Positions 42,201 through 57,200 of a DNA stretch of 64,000 nt are shown here, piece by piece. The DNA lies in assembly GCA_030770545.1 (NCBI GenBank), contig CM061100.1:12578501-12642500 (forward strand). The letters are read 5' to 3'. How positions within the stretch are numbered: the stretch's first letter is position 1; each line of letters starts with the position of its first letter. The stretch comes from Macropodus opercularis (lineage: Eukaryota > Chordata > Actinopteri > Anabantiformes > Osphronemidae). A program made the position numbers and the translations under genes. Below the pieces are notes generated by a model. That model saw only the letters and a program-made list of their open reading frames with translations, was not told the DNA's origin and did not search any database.

Positions 42201-45200
42201 TTGAGTTCCCTTTTTTTGTGCCCTTCGGTGCCAAACAGTTTTGACTAATTTACCTGATGGTTTATCCCTGTCATCCAGTGTAACACATAGAATCATATTA
42301 CAATTTTTACTACTATTTTATACCTTTTTTGTGTCCAAGTAGTTTTTGTGAGTCACCCAGTGCAGAAACTGTAAACATTCAAAAACTGGTATATGCTAAT
42401 CATAAAGTAATCTGGGAAGCTGCTGAGATAATTTTCAACTAGTTCAAGAGTCAGTGCAAGTATGTAAGATGTGGCTAGACTAATTAGACAGAGAGGAGGT
42501 GAAGATAGCTTGCATATACGTAACACGGAAAGAAAAAAGCTGATTTATTAAAACACCATGAATATACATGGAAAACAAGTAATGGGTGCTTACTATAGCA
42601 ATAGCTGCACTGAAACATAAATGTCTGAACTGTAACCACTGTAAACATGTTTTTTATAGACAAGACTTCTTCCAAAGAAATAGGAATGCTTAAGCAGATT
42701 AAACTCATTTCAAGCAATAACATAAATACATCTGCACCTAACATATTTGGTGTTGTACTATAAAGTCCACATACCAGCCTTTCTGAAAGAATGACAGGTA
42801 CTTATGGAGATAAAAATATCTGAATAGTGGTTTACACTGCAGAGCCAAATGGCTTACTATTAATAAAGGGCACAGAAGCACCAATCAAAGCAAATTACAT
42901 TTTTCACTGAAGGAGATTATGAACAGAACATCTGCTGTCATGATCTCTCTGCACTGACATACGACTTCCATTTCAAATGCACTGAAATACAATACTGTGC
43001 AAAAGTGTTAGGCAAGTGTGAAAAAATGCTTTCAGAAATATAAATAATGATTGTTTATTTATGTCAATTTACAAAATGCGAAGTGAGCGAACAAAAGAAA
43101 AATCAAAATCATAACAATATTTGGTGTCACTACATCAGTACTGGAAGTACTGGAAATGATGGCTTGGCCCCCACAGAGCCCTGATCTCAACTTAATGTAG
43201 TGTGTCTGGGATCATATGAAGAGTCAGAAGGATGTAAAAACCCTACATCCACAGAAGATCTGTGGTTAGTTCTCCATTATGTTTGGAACAACCTACATCC
43301 GAGTTCCATCAAACACTGTGAGCAAGTGAACCTAGAAGAACTGCTGCTGTTTGAAGGCAAAGGCTGGCCACACCAAATACTTATGTGATTTAGATTCTCT
43401 GTTGTTCATTCACTGCATTTTGTTCATTAATGAAAACAAATGTTTTGAAAGCTTTCTTTGTTTACAGCATTTTTTCACACCTGGCTCAAACATTTGCACA
43501 GTACTGTAGTAGTACCGCAGTCAGTGGTTAAACTCTTGGCCAATCCGGGTCCTCGAGATGAAATCAGCAGAGAAAGTTGGAAAACCAGCAGGACAGTGGC
43601 TCTTAAGGACCAGGATTGGCCACCCCTGCTCTACATGAACAATTTGAAATCTTGTTAATTAAGCATGGCTCTGCTCCCTGAAAGTGGATTCCCAATAATT
43701 AACTCTCATTTATCAGCTGTGGTTTTGAACCTTACTTCTATGCAAGCTTCTAGCAATGTAGAAAGTAAACGACAACAACATTAACATCAGACACAAAGTC
43801 CACTAACTGTTGTAATGTAATACTGAATAGTGCATGAGCCTGCTAATGCTACAATATGGGCAGTAATGAATTGCCCCAAGAACTGGAAAATGTTCTTACA
43901 TGCTAACTGATCTAATGCATCGATGGTCCTTGACACATTTGTAAAGGACTATTCATGAAAGAACAACTGCAGAAATACTGCACCCTAAAGCAAAGTGTAG
44001 GTACACAGTCATGTGCTTTTCTCTTAACACTATCATCAAAGGATCAAGCTATTAAGATGGGGGGATGGAGGGCTAGGGTGGGGGCTTGTTGCTTGTCATG
44101 CCTGCTGTGCAAAAGTAAAACAGATGTTTGAGTCTTGTATCTTGTGTGAACAGGAAAGTTGCTGATGTTGGCTCACTCCCTTAGTAGTTTTTGTGTTGCT
44201 GGATTCACGTAGCTAATAATCTTATGTAAACGTCCCAAACTAAGTTTACAGTAACTCTAGTAACAGTAAATCCAAAGACAAGATAAGTTTCTTCTGACCA
44301 CTACTCTGAATTTTCTCCAGGATGTAGGTGAAATTGAGAACTTTTTCTTTTCAAATATTTATCCATCGCTGTTACCTGTGCTGTCTCAATTGAAGCATGA
44401 CTTTGTCCTTTTGTCAATTTTTACTTGAAAAATAAAATAAAATAAACAAACTGACTCTGTACTCCATAGTGTTAGGAATTTTCATGAGGAAAAAAGTGAG
44501 TATATATTTAGTGCAGTGAGTCAGATCATAACATAACTTAAGAACTGTGAGCTGCCAGCAGAAAGTGAGACAAAAAAACAGTAATCACTGTGCATCCACT
44601 GTGATAGGATTTAATTCACACAACTGATACTGGATATGTTTTGGCTGCACACAGCATCCTTACAGTTATTTCTCTTTAACCATAATATTTAACTTCAAAT
44701 TATGTTACAAAAAATAATGCTGTTGCATTTTCGATAAAAATGACTATGACTGCAGTGAAGAATCAACAGATGCAGCAATTTAAAATCTGAAATGTGCCTG
44801 AGTGAAAAACCTCAAAATTCTTCTCATTCCACATGAATGATGCCACAGCATGAACATGAGAAACACCAGTTGAAATGAGATCTCCTTTGGACATTCAAGT
44901 TGTGGAGCACAGTGACACCAGCCAGGGAAGCTGAAGTTTGATGATACTGGTCTCCAAACAGATCAGACACAACTCTGTTGATTGTACTTATTTCCTTTGG
45001 CTGAGGCATCTGTGGAACAAGTAATAAGCTTACAAACTGTCATAAAAGGAACCAAATCACTCACCCACCATGAGCCAGCAACAGAGAATGGCATCATGCC
45101 AGAATAAAGCTAGTCTACACTTACTCTATTTTGGTAAACCTCAGCAATTGTCAGTCTTGGCTGATGTCCAGTTCTGAATCAATTCACAGCATTTGATTTA

Positions 45201-48200
45201 AAAGAAGGAAAGAACTATGTACAACTACATACCAGGCTCTGCCTTAGACATTAGGGTTAAAACAAATGTTTAAACACACACATTTATTGTTAATGTATAC
45301 ACATTCACCTCAGCTGTGTCAGACAGGGTCACTGATACAATATCTGAGCACTAAATATTCGACCACAGGTTCAAACGTCACGTTTTTAATGTTTATACTA
45401 GCAATGCAAGGGCGATGAAGACAAGAGTGCTCCTAGTAAGCCATGCCAACTGCTGTGATTCAGAACAGCCCAAACAAAGTAACGCTAGGCTGGTGAGTCT
45501 TATAACTGCAAGGACAAACATCTTAAACAATGAATGAGTTGAGAACAATGAAAAGTGTAAGTCGAGATGAGTTACACTTGGAAGGCGCTTTGTTATTTAA
45601 AATGTAAATGTTCAAAACGAGAGTGAAAACTGTTAAATTAATTTCCCTCTGTCTTTGGTTGAGTGTGTGTTACACAACTAAGTGGTGTGTCTCTCTGTCA
45701 ACAAAATATGAGTTACAGGTGACCTTAATGCCTATAAAACTCATTAAATCACTTTGTAACTTGTTCCCCAGGCACATGTGGAATAATGATCACCCTTCCT
45801 TTATTAATCCTCCAGAATGAAAAATAATCACAAGTCACTCTGCTTAGTGCAGCAAGCCTGAGAGCTAACTTACTCATTTACTCACGTTTCACACCACAAC
45901 TACTGTTTTCCAGCTATCGTGGGCTAAACGAGGGTTAACACTAACGACAACCATTTTGGTTGTCTTCTGATGAACAAGTTCATCCAACCGTTCATCTAGA
46001 TAAAGCGTGTTGTGATTTATTATCTGCCTGCGACTGTTTTATCCAACTCTTGTGTGGTTTTTGAGCTTAGAGCATTTTCCTTTTGACATCCTCGAAGGCT
46101 GCACAAGGGTTAAACAAGGCACAGCTGCTACATGTTGGGAAAAAGGTAAACATTCACATTACAAATAGAAGTGAAATGTGTATGAATCAGGCATTCATTG
46201 TATTGTTTTATAGATTTAGCTTAAAAATTAATTTTAACACAACAATTAATCCCTTTATCATCCTGATTATTATAAATAGTAGACCTGATAGGCCAGAGAT
46301 TCAAGTTAGTACTCCTCCTACAGTGTAATTCATTGATGATCATCGTCAACACCCAAGTGCAACTTAATCTGTCAAGATGGATGGTACTGTATGTATGTCA
46401 AAGGAACAACTAGGATAAAACCTCCATCCCTCTAATTCACCCTTTCCGGCCTTTCACTTTGTCCTGGTCTGGTTGACTTGCGGTAGAAGTAATCAAGAAA
46501 AGTGGAGTCGGCTGTCATGCTGTCCTGTTGCGGGATCATATTACTCTAATGGGCTGAGACAGACCAAAAGAGCTCAATTACTGCACTGGTCTGTGGTCTG
46601 GTAAAGGAGGCAGCCCAGATAGACCAGAAATTAAAGACTTCCACTTGCTGTAGTGGAAAATGAGGAGGGGTTCATCAGACCAGATAAGTAGGAAAAGAAT
46701 AATGGAAACTTTGAGTGAAGTTTCAGGACATATAATATAAGTGTGGTTCTAAACATCTCCATCAACATAGCTTTGAGTGATGAGTACACTACTACTGCAC
46801 ACTAAGGTACAGTACAACCGAACAGCAAACTGTGAAATGGTCGCAGATGCAGCACCATGATGCAAATACCATCTGGTCCAACACTGGGCCGTCTTTCAAA
46901 TAGGTGATCCTTACATGGTGAGCTCATAAAATATTTTTTACTTTGGTTGAAGACAGGGCAGCCCAGTAGTGTAGTGGTGCCTCACAGCAAGAAGGACCTG
47001 GGTTCAATGCCTTTCTGTGTGGAGTTTGCATATTCATATACTTGCAGTAAGGTACAGGTAGAGTTTGAATGGCTGCCTGTGATGGCAACCTATCCAGGGT
47101 GTACCCACAGTTTGTCTCATGCCGACCCTCGGTAAGAAGCTCCAGTGACTGGCAGAGAACACAGTAGTTGCAGTGTTGTTTTACAACATGGTCACATGTG
47201 GAAAGGCAGGAAATATAAGCACTCAAGAGAGGAGCGATATAGTGTCAACAGGGGGATGCTTAGAAGAAATGATGTCAGAAAGGTGCAGTTGAAGAGCCAA
47301 CAGGGATTTGGACATACATTCAATCAAGTACACGTTAAGATTCTGTCAATATTAATATTTAGTCTGCTTTTACTGGAATCTACTCCAACTTATCATATGA
47401 GCAAAAAGTAAGATAGTAAGGTAATAAATCTTTGCAGCTTTGTCTACCATAGAATGGGCATATAATGTAGGCCCACAGGACTGGATTCTCCGTCTTTTCA
47501 GAGAAACTAATCACTGGTACTGGATGGCCGAGAGACATATAATGGCTTCCTGTGCTGTTTTTCTTTTACTTAACTGCAGCGGTAATCCCTTCAAAGTGTA
47601 CATGAGAAACACTGGAGCCACTCATCTGCAAAAGTAAATTAAAAATGATGGTGGCATAAGTTAGAGAAGTTGGAGTGTCTCTGTGTGGTGCTAAATACCT
47701 AACATAAAGTCGACATCTGTAAGTACCTGTATTAAATGTAAAAACAACAAAAACATTTTACAATTAAGGAAACGTGTAAGGAACTGTGCAAACAGTTCAT
47801 ACATTGGAAAACTACAACAAATTAACTTATTATCAGATGACGTTGGTGCTGAAGAAACATTTTAAATATACATGTAATTATTCCCTCTAATGTCCTAAAA
47901 TTAAGATCTTTCATCTTATCATGTTTTCAAGTTTCTATTTCATATTTTCAATATGTTCGTCTGAATGAGTCGACTCCAACAAGTCACATCAACTTTCATA
48001 TTCCTAGAAGCCCAGGTAGAGGTGGCATAGCAGCATCTATAACTCACATTTATTAATTACTCCTACACCTAAAAATAGCTCTATTTCTTTTGAGAACCTC
48101 ACTCTGGGCCTTTCTTACTCAAACTGTAAAACCCAGAAACTCGTTGTGTTCCGTGTTGTCTACCGTCCTCCTGTTACATAGTCAGAGTACTTAACTAAAT

Positions 48201-51200
48201 TTTCAGAATATTTATCTGACTTACTTCATAGCACAGATAAAGCGATTGTAGTGGGCGGCTTTAACATTCATGTAGATGTTGACAGTAACTGTCTCAACAC
48301 TCCATTTAGTTGACTACCGGACTCTGGTTTTGATTTTAGTCAGCATGTAAATGAAACCACTCACTGACTTAATCACACAACACTACGATTTTGACCTGAT
48401 TTATGGGATTGAGATTGATAATTTAATAGTTCTCCCCCAAAAACCTCTTTTATCTGATCATTTCTTACTAACTTTTAAATTTACTATAACAGACCTTGCA
48501 ACAGTTACTGCAAAGTTCTACTACAGTAGACGTTTCTCTGATGATGCTATTGTTAGATTTAAGGAGATGATTCCATCACCTTTTCTCATTCATATCTACA
48601 CAGAGGAGAGTAGTCATCTTATTAATGAGCATTGTCTTGTTGATGATGCTGCAGCTTCATTGCGTACAATTTAAGCCACTGTTGCTCCTCTGAAGAAGAA
48701 GCCAGTGAATCAGAGGAGGTTAGCTCCATGGTATAACTCAGATTCGCAGCCTTAAGCAGAGGACCCGAAAACTAGAAAGACAGTAGCCTTCTAAGAAATT
48801 AAGTGAATCCTGTCTAGCATGGAAAGACAGTTTAATACTATATAAAAAAGCACTTTGTGCTGCTAGAACCACATATTATTCATCATTAATTGAGGAAAAT
48901 AAAAACAACCCCAGGTTTCCTTTCAGCTCTGTAGCCAGGCTGACTAAGAGTCATAGCTGTGTTGAGCCTAGTGTCCCTTTAAATCTCAGCAGCAACGACT
49001 TTATGAATTTCTTTACTAATAACATCATAACCATTAGGGAAAAAAAATCTCTTAGACCCAATCCCAACTAGATTACTCAAACAAGTTCTTCTGTTAATCA
49101 GCACATCCATATTAAATCAAATCAACTAATTTTTGCTAAAAGGCTACGTGGTCAGATTACATCACAGACAGAAACAGCTCTGATTAGAGTCACTAATGAT
49201 CTTCTCATAGCTTCAGACAATGGTCTAGTTTCTGTCCTTGTCCTGTTAGATCTTAGTGCAGCATTTGATACGATAGATCACAAGATTCTATTGCAGAGAC
49301 TGGAACATGGGATAGTTTAAATCTTATTTGCTGAAAAAATCTAATTTGTTTGTGTCAATGATCAATCTTTCATCTCCACAAAAATTTGCTTTGGGGTTTC
49401 ACAGGGTTCTTGTTTGGTCCAATAATTTTCAGATCTCTTTCAGATCTCTTTCAAATCTCTAGAACTGCCTACTTCCACCTTAGGAATATTGCTCAAATTG
49501 AGTGAAAGTGGTGCTGAAAAATTAATCCATGCATTTGTTACCTCTAAACTGGACGACTGTAACTCCCTACTCGTAGGATGTCCCAATAACTCTTTTAACT
49601 CTTCTTCCAGTTAATTAAAATTCAGCCAGAGTCTGACTGAACGTAGGAAAAGAGATCACATTTCTCCTACATTAGCTTCTCTGCATTGGCTTCCTGCAAG
49701 ATCTAAGATAAAATTCAAAATTCTCCTCACTTACAAAGCTCTTCATAATACAGCTCCATCTTATCTCAAAGACCTCATGGCTCCTTATGCTCCCAACAGA
49801 CGCTTGGTTGTCAGAGCGCTGGTCTACTGGTGGTTCCTAGAGTTTCTACCTGTAGAACGGGAGGCAGAGCCTTTAGCTCCAAGCTCCTCTATGTGGAACC
49901 AGCTTCCAGTTCAGGTTGTAGAAACAGACAGCCTCACTGCTGGGCTTGAAACCTTCCTTTTTGACAAAACTGATTGTTAGAGGTGGTTCTGGTCACTCTG
50001 ATCCATCATGATTCAGCTGCTACAGGCTTAGATGCTGGGGGACCTACTTCAAACACTGAGCTCCTCTGGTTTTCTATCTATTCCATCCACTAACATGCCT
50101 CCATGTCCACATGTGACTAACTTTGTCTCTGTTCTCTCCTAGTTGTGTTTCTCTCTTTCTGTCTCTCTCTCTATTCTCATCTCCAGGTATCGTCAGACTC
50201 AGAGCCATGTGTCTCCAGTGTTTAGCTGCTGGTCCAACCATCCTGCCTGTGTCTGTTGCTGCTTGTTGTTGTTGTTGTGTTGTTTTCTCTCTTCTCTATC
50301 TCTTAACTCCAACCGGTCAAGGCAGATCTTCTCCCACACTGAGCCTGCTGGAGGTTTCTTCCTCTATAGAGAGTTTTTCCTCCACTGTTGCTATTAAAAT
50401 GTACAATTTATTGATTGGCTACAACTAAAAGATGGTCTATGTGGGATATGTTGGGTTTAGTTGTGTAAGGTCTTAAACCTTACTTGTAAATGGGCCTTAA
50501 CAGGCAATGCCCAAGTGCATCTGGAAAAGTCGATTTTGCAGACAATTAGTCCCCAGTGCTGGACTCTGGCCACTCTGACATAAACAGCATCTGTGGTAAT
50601 CTACAAGCAACACGAGACGTTCTTTAACCATGCAAAGCCAGGTATGTGGAGATATTTAGAAAAAACAGCTTATGTATTAATTTGAGGTTTGTGTGATTCC
50701 ATGATTACACGATCATTAAGACTTTTAACATTAACATTTTCTTCTCACAGTGTTCTGTCCTGGTAATGTTTTTTTAAAATACAGAAAGCACATCTAAGGA
50801 TGACAAATGTGTCACTTGATCAGCAAGTAGATGGGAGGCGAAAACCTTTGAGCTACATGTGTCTTACATAGCAGAAAAATACATCTAGAGATAAACGTGG
50901 TGGAAGAATGGCCTATAAATTAGTACTTTACATGAAATGAGAAAAGCAGAGAAGGGGATTTTGATGATTCGTGTAATAGGCCTCCTGGACCAGTGAAGGA
51001 GAAATTCAACTCAGCTGGAGTAGTGTGTATTACTGTAGCCAGTGGAGAAGTTACCAGATCCCAGCACACGCTGAGGCAAAAGCTTTTCTAAATAAAGACG
51101 TTATTTCCACAGATAACATTAATATTAGCCTCAAATACTCTCTCAACAGACAATTTAGGTTTATTGATTCATTTCCAATAACATTATCTGTATCTATCAT

Positions 51201-54200
51201 TATCTGCACAAACTGTATAACATGGCTGCTATGCTACATCTGTCGTCATATGGTCAACACTGTTCTGGTAAATTGCAATTCCAACATGTTCACTTTTGCC
51301 ACCCCTGAGCCATGTGACTAACATTGTTGTCACATTGTCACAGTGAGTAATCAAAAAAAACAATAGCTCAAACATCTTCACTGCATGCTCTGCACATTAT
51401 TATAGTGAAAGACAAGATATATGCTACATGCCATTAAAAACCTTGTAAAAGAGGACTCTTGTAAAAAGCATCAGTGACCCTATGGCTCTGACCTCAAAAG
51501 TAAGGTTCAATTGAGATGCTTTACTTTTCAACCCAAGACCAGTTGAAAGGTCATTCCAGTAAAGAAGGAATTCATCATGGGGCAAAGGATAAAGATGCTA
51601 GTAATGTCAACCTTAGCAGAAGAAAGCAAGTTCACAAGGTGTGAGTGTATAAGTGAGATTTCACATTACACACACTCCCAACGAAACAGCAGAGATGAAA
51701 ACACACCTGGTTCAGGAGGACCAGGTTATTCCCACATAACGTAAGAGGACAAGGGGAAGAAAAGTTACAAAGCAGTGACGATGAGAATGATGATAACTAT
51801 TGATTTTAACAGCTATGAGATCATAGAGAACCTCACAAGTGTGTGTGTGGACTTGAGCTGCTGTTATAAATTGACTGAAATTAACCATGTGGTAATTATA
51901 TGGCAGAGAGATCAAAACTCAGCTCAGCTGCAGAGAGAATGATTTATACACTGAGCAATTTGTAGACACACATTTGGAAATACTTTGGACTTTGTTGAGA
52001 TCACAGCAAAACTGTGACACCTCAAGATGAAGTTGTAAACAAGCCAAAGTTGTACAACTGTTGTATTGTATTGTACTTTTACTATCCATCATTATATTTC
52101 AGCATAATGTCACAAATAAAGAAATGAATTCGCCAGATAGAGCTTTTGTCAGTGTGCTTCAGGTTTATTCTAGTTTTGGTATTGGCTGAATTACTGTATA
52201 TTAATAATTGAGATGCTAATTAATAAGAATAAGAAATTATTTATTTATTTCTTTGTTTATTATAAACACACCGGAACACTGAGAAAACTCGGAAAACGGT
52301 TTTGATCTGGTCTAGCAATATGTTAATTCAAATGTAGGTGAGTAGATGGATGAAACAGATTACCATTTAGGTATACACTGTTTTATAAATTAATTATTAA
52401 TTATTTTTAAAAAAAGCTAATCTACAAAAAAACTAGAATTAAGTCAATAATAATAATAATAACTATACTAAGTTAACTACAAAATCCAAGATGCATACTA
52501 TAGAGTGTGCATCAGCTGGTATAGTTTTAGAAATTTATTGCACCTTGCTGACGTCACACAAGGGTTATTGAAAACACAGATGGTCAGCAGTATGGTGCAT
52601 TGCATAAATCCTTGACAGTTCACCTTAAGTATGTTTAAAATGTCCTTAACTTTTATGTAGCAAGAAAAACATTCTATTCTTGGTGATAGAACAACAGAAG
52701 AATAAAGTGTGGGTGACTGCATGTGTTTCTCACCATTATCAAAAAAACATTGCAACACCTGGCATCTATTTTGTGGGAAAACAAGCATATTTATGTAGTT
52801 ACACATGTCACAGCTGCAGCACTTAAAACCTGCTTCCTGGCTGACTGGCTAATGATTGAATTACAATAGAAGGACAGTTATAATGTTTCCAAATGGACAA
52901 ATGGTTGCCAAATAAACTCAAGCCCTGTTATTAGCCACCAGATATAGGTCTGCATCACGTACCAAGGTGCTGTTACCAAATACTCTACTCATAACCACTT
53001 ACGATTTTAACTCTGCAAGACAACACAATTAAACAATACACACTATAGGATATAATAGAGCCAAACTACTGTGAGATCAACACTGTCCAGCAGTTTTGGT
53101 TTTGGTACCTGTAACATAGTGATCATCAATGCCTGATTCTAATTGTTTTCAGAATAGCCACATTTTTTACTTGCACCTTGCAAAACTGTCAATCATTAAA
53201 CTGCCCTCCCTGTCATTTGGTCCTACATGCTGTAATGTGCCCAACAAAGTGGTCATTGAGGTACATTGTAAATGTTAAGAAAATGAAAATAAAAATCTTC
53301 TCTTCTTATCAGCCGCTAACACTGAACATGTGAGGAGTTTTGTCTGAACACTGTCAACCCACCCTATGTACCATCTGGTTCTAGTTTGCTTGAGAAAAGA
53401 ACAGACGTGGAAAAAAAAAGATTCTGGTCCAACGTGTGGTTTGTACCTAGTGCATTCTCCACCCACTTGTGTTCATACAAAACTAATCACAAGCTGCAAC
53501 TTACTCCTCACTAAACCAGGCCGATGATCCAGTCTGAACATTGTAGGAAATGTTACACCGGGAAAGCCGCAGCACATGGCGTGGCCTCGTCAGGTTACGG
53601 CTGGCTAATGTGCTCCAGATCAGGGCTCACCAAGCCCTTAGGTCAAATATCACATTTCATGGAATGCAGATGCCTGGTTATGGATCAGGCATTTTATTGG
53701 CCATGACATCATGAGCTCAACCTGCTAGAAGAGCAAGAGCATCTCTGTCACATGCTGGGAGCCGTCCTTTTGATGTGGTTTTAATTGAAGACTGTGAAGT
53801 AAATGTTGCAAAGAAAATCAAATTAATTAAAACAGGGGAGGAAAACTTTAAACTTTATTGAGTTTGCATTGTTGGTATTACACTATTCTTTGGTAATCTG
53901 ATTATCACATTAAGACACAAAACCCATGTTGACCTACAATTCAAATACAGATTAAAGTGCAACTTATAAGTGCATCACAATGTACATGACTAAAACATGA
54001 CAAAATCTTTTCATTCATCGTTCATTTTTCAAACCAGCAGCCCATAAAGACATCTTCTATGGAAAAATCATATTCACATCTAACGGTTTAAATGTACCCA
54101 ATTGTGCAAAGACCACAATTTAGACATTCTGGCACATTTATGTGACTTTAAGGTGCATGTTTACACACCAAGTATAGTTAGAAGTGCACTTCCTCATTTC

Positions 54201-57200
54201 CATAGTCCAATCCTTTCCCAAAACTGTGTTCAGAATTCTTCACCCTGTTGATGTAGACTAGGGTCTGTCGTCACACAGTCACACCTCAGGCTCCACTCAA
54301 ACGTTGCCTAAGACCAACTCGGCTCAAATGTATTTCCGCTCGCTGACTTTGTACGACTCACCCGACTGTAATAAAACACATGGCTCAGCTTTAGTTTTCA
54401 TGAATGATTCTTGGATTATCCAAACCACACTGAAGCCTCCTCTCTTTACCATTGGAACAAGTCAGGAGGGCCTTGTGGGCTACTGGTTGAAGAGGAGAAG
54501 ATCTATTCCAACAGTGCATGATCAACTCGCTACTCCTCTGCAAGTACATTTTCGATATATCGCTGTGTTTTAACTAGTCATTAGCCTGCCCTCACCCACA
54601 CAGCGGCTCCTACATCCTAGGGATCAGTACAATAGGGACTTGCACGGCTATGCCTGTTGTATGTCACAATCATAGTAGGCTTGTGGACTTTTGTTATGGC
54701 AAGCAAAATTCTCATCTATTAATCGACGCTAACTGTTCTATGTGTTACACATTGCGTATTATATTTGTAGGAGCAGTACAGTGTTGTAGTGGGCACATCC
54801 CAGTTACCCAAGACTAAGTTTGACATACAGTTGCAAGAAAAAGTACGTGAACCCTTTGGGATTACATGGATTTCTGCATAAATTGGTCATAAATGTTTTC
54901 TGATCTTCATCTAAGTCACAACAATAGAAAAACACAGTCTGCTTAAACTAATACTGTACAAACATTATATGTTTTCATGTTTTTATTGAACATAACATGT
55001 AAACATTCTCAGTGCAGGGTGGAAAAAGTATGTGAACCTTTGGCCTTAATAACTGGTCGACCCTCCTTTGGCAGTTGAAGCCATTCTGTTGTTGATTTCC
55101 TTCTATGCTTTGGGTCGTTGTCCTGTTGCATCACCATCCTCTGTGGAGATTCAGTTGGTGACAGATGGTCAAATGGTTTTCCTGCAAAGTGTCTTGATAA
55201 ACTCTGGAACCATGATGCCCCCTTCACCATGTTCTACAGTGGGGATGAGGTGTTGATGTTGGTGTGTTGTGCCTTTATTTCTCCACACATAGTGTTGTGT
55301 GTTCTTTCCAAACAACTCGATTTTGGTTTAATCTGTCCATAGGCTATTTTGTCAGTATGGTGGTGTTCCACCAGTGTGGTGGAACACCCAGGTTCTCTTT
55401 TACAAACTTCAAACATGGCGCAATATGTTTTTCGGACAGCAGTGGCTTCCTCCATGGTTCCTCTTATATTCTCCATTCTAATTTTTACCTTTGTTTTACT
55501 TATTGTAGATTTGTCATCACAAATGTTAGCATGTGTCAGTGATTTCCATTAGTCCTTAGCTGACACTCTAGGATTCTTCTTCCCTCATTCTGTGCTGTGT
55601 CTCAGTCATCTTTCCAGGACGACCAGGTCCAGGGAGAGTAGCAACAGCTGAACTTCCTCCATTTGTAGACAGTCTGTCTCACCATGGACACATGAACGTC
55701 AAGGCTTTTACAGGTACTAACCCTTTGCAGCTTCATGCAAGTCAACACTTCTTGATCGTAGGTCTTCTGAAGCTCTTTTGTGTGAGGCATGGTTCACATC
55801 AATGCTTCTTGAGAACAGTAAACTCCAAACTGGTATGTGTTTATAGGGCAGGACAGCTTTAACCAACGCATCCAAACTCATCACATTGATTGGACTCCAG
55901 GTTGGCTGACTCATGGTCAGAAGAAGTCATTAGCCGAGGGGTGCACATACTTTTTCATTCTGCACTGTGAATGTTTACATGATATGTTCAATAAAAACAT
56001 GAAAACATATAATGTACATATCAAAGGATGCTGTGACCTGACCTCACCTATGTCATGTGCTTTCGTAAAGAGGCCTCACGATCGTGTTTAATTTGTATAA
56101 GCGAAAGGGGCACATTTTAAGACAGGCCAATGGAGAAATTCTACACAGGTTTTAAGCATAAAACTTCCAGATTAATGAGAATACATAGTAGGATACCGTT
56201 AAGATTGATAAGACTCAGCAAATGTTGTCTTTCCTAATAAAATCACTAATAAAATAAAACTTCTGCTAACTACGTTTCTGTACTTAGTCAACTAGTTGGA
56301 ATTCTGCCTAATAAAGTTAAAAACCAACTAGAAACATGGCAGGTTGTGCAAATTCAAAACATTTGAATTAGCTTAATTTAAAGCATGTGTATGCCTTTCA
56401 TTGTGCATAGGATATATTAAAATGACGCCTTCCCAAATTCCTAAAGTGTGTGTATTACATGGAAAGTCCCTCAGCTAGAGGGACTTAACACTCCTAAACT
56501 GAGGGTTGAGAAGGTTAGTTAGCATTTTCCACTTCTGAAGCAAATGAGTTAGTGCACAGATAGATAGTTAGGTGGATGGGTGACAAATAATGCTGAGAGG
56601 TATGGAGACCCTCAGACACAGGCACTGGTCTTTTAAACATCATGAAATTCTTCAGAACAGCTGTTCTGCATACTGTGCTCAAGAAATGTCTATCTCACAG
56701 GGCCAGAGGTTGCACTAAGCGAACCCAGACATGTGGGATTCACATATCACAGCTGAGTCTAGATGAATGGAAGGATGGATGGGTGGATGCACAGATGAAT
56801 GGATGGATTGGGAATGACAGAAATGTTTGATGTTAAATTCAAAGAAGTACAGAGCTCAAGAAAGACAACTGAACTCAGAATCCTTATTAAATTGTTATTT
56901 AATGGCCCTCCCTTTGCTCATGGAGGACAGAATCAATGGGCCCAGCCCAGGAGATGACCAGCATTACTAAAGGTTTTATGAAAAAGGTCATAAAAATCAA
57001 ATTTTTAATAAAATCTAATTCACATAATTTTGTGGAAGCACGAATGTCCTCGGGATATTTTATATCAGTAACACACAAATTAGGGCATGAGTTGGAGTCT
57101 GTCCCCTGGGGAGCATGATTAAGCTACGAAAGTTCTAATGGATCAGTACAAAAAGTACCGAAGACGTGGAATTTTTGTGGTGTTGGTGCAGAATAAGAAA

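Noticed and set aside
44824..45009. Minus-strand ORF in intron 1 as an additional N-terminal exon
   Set aside because: Exon 1 (phase 1) already joins exon 2 perfectly to give the expected TSPN start; this ORF has no matching splice phase or domain resemblance.
50123..50428. Cysteine/serine-rich plus-strand ORF
   Set aside because: It is the 3' portion of the L2-like LINE remnant read in a noncoding frame.
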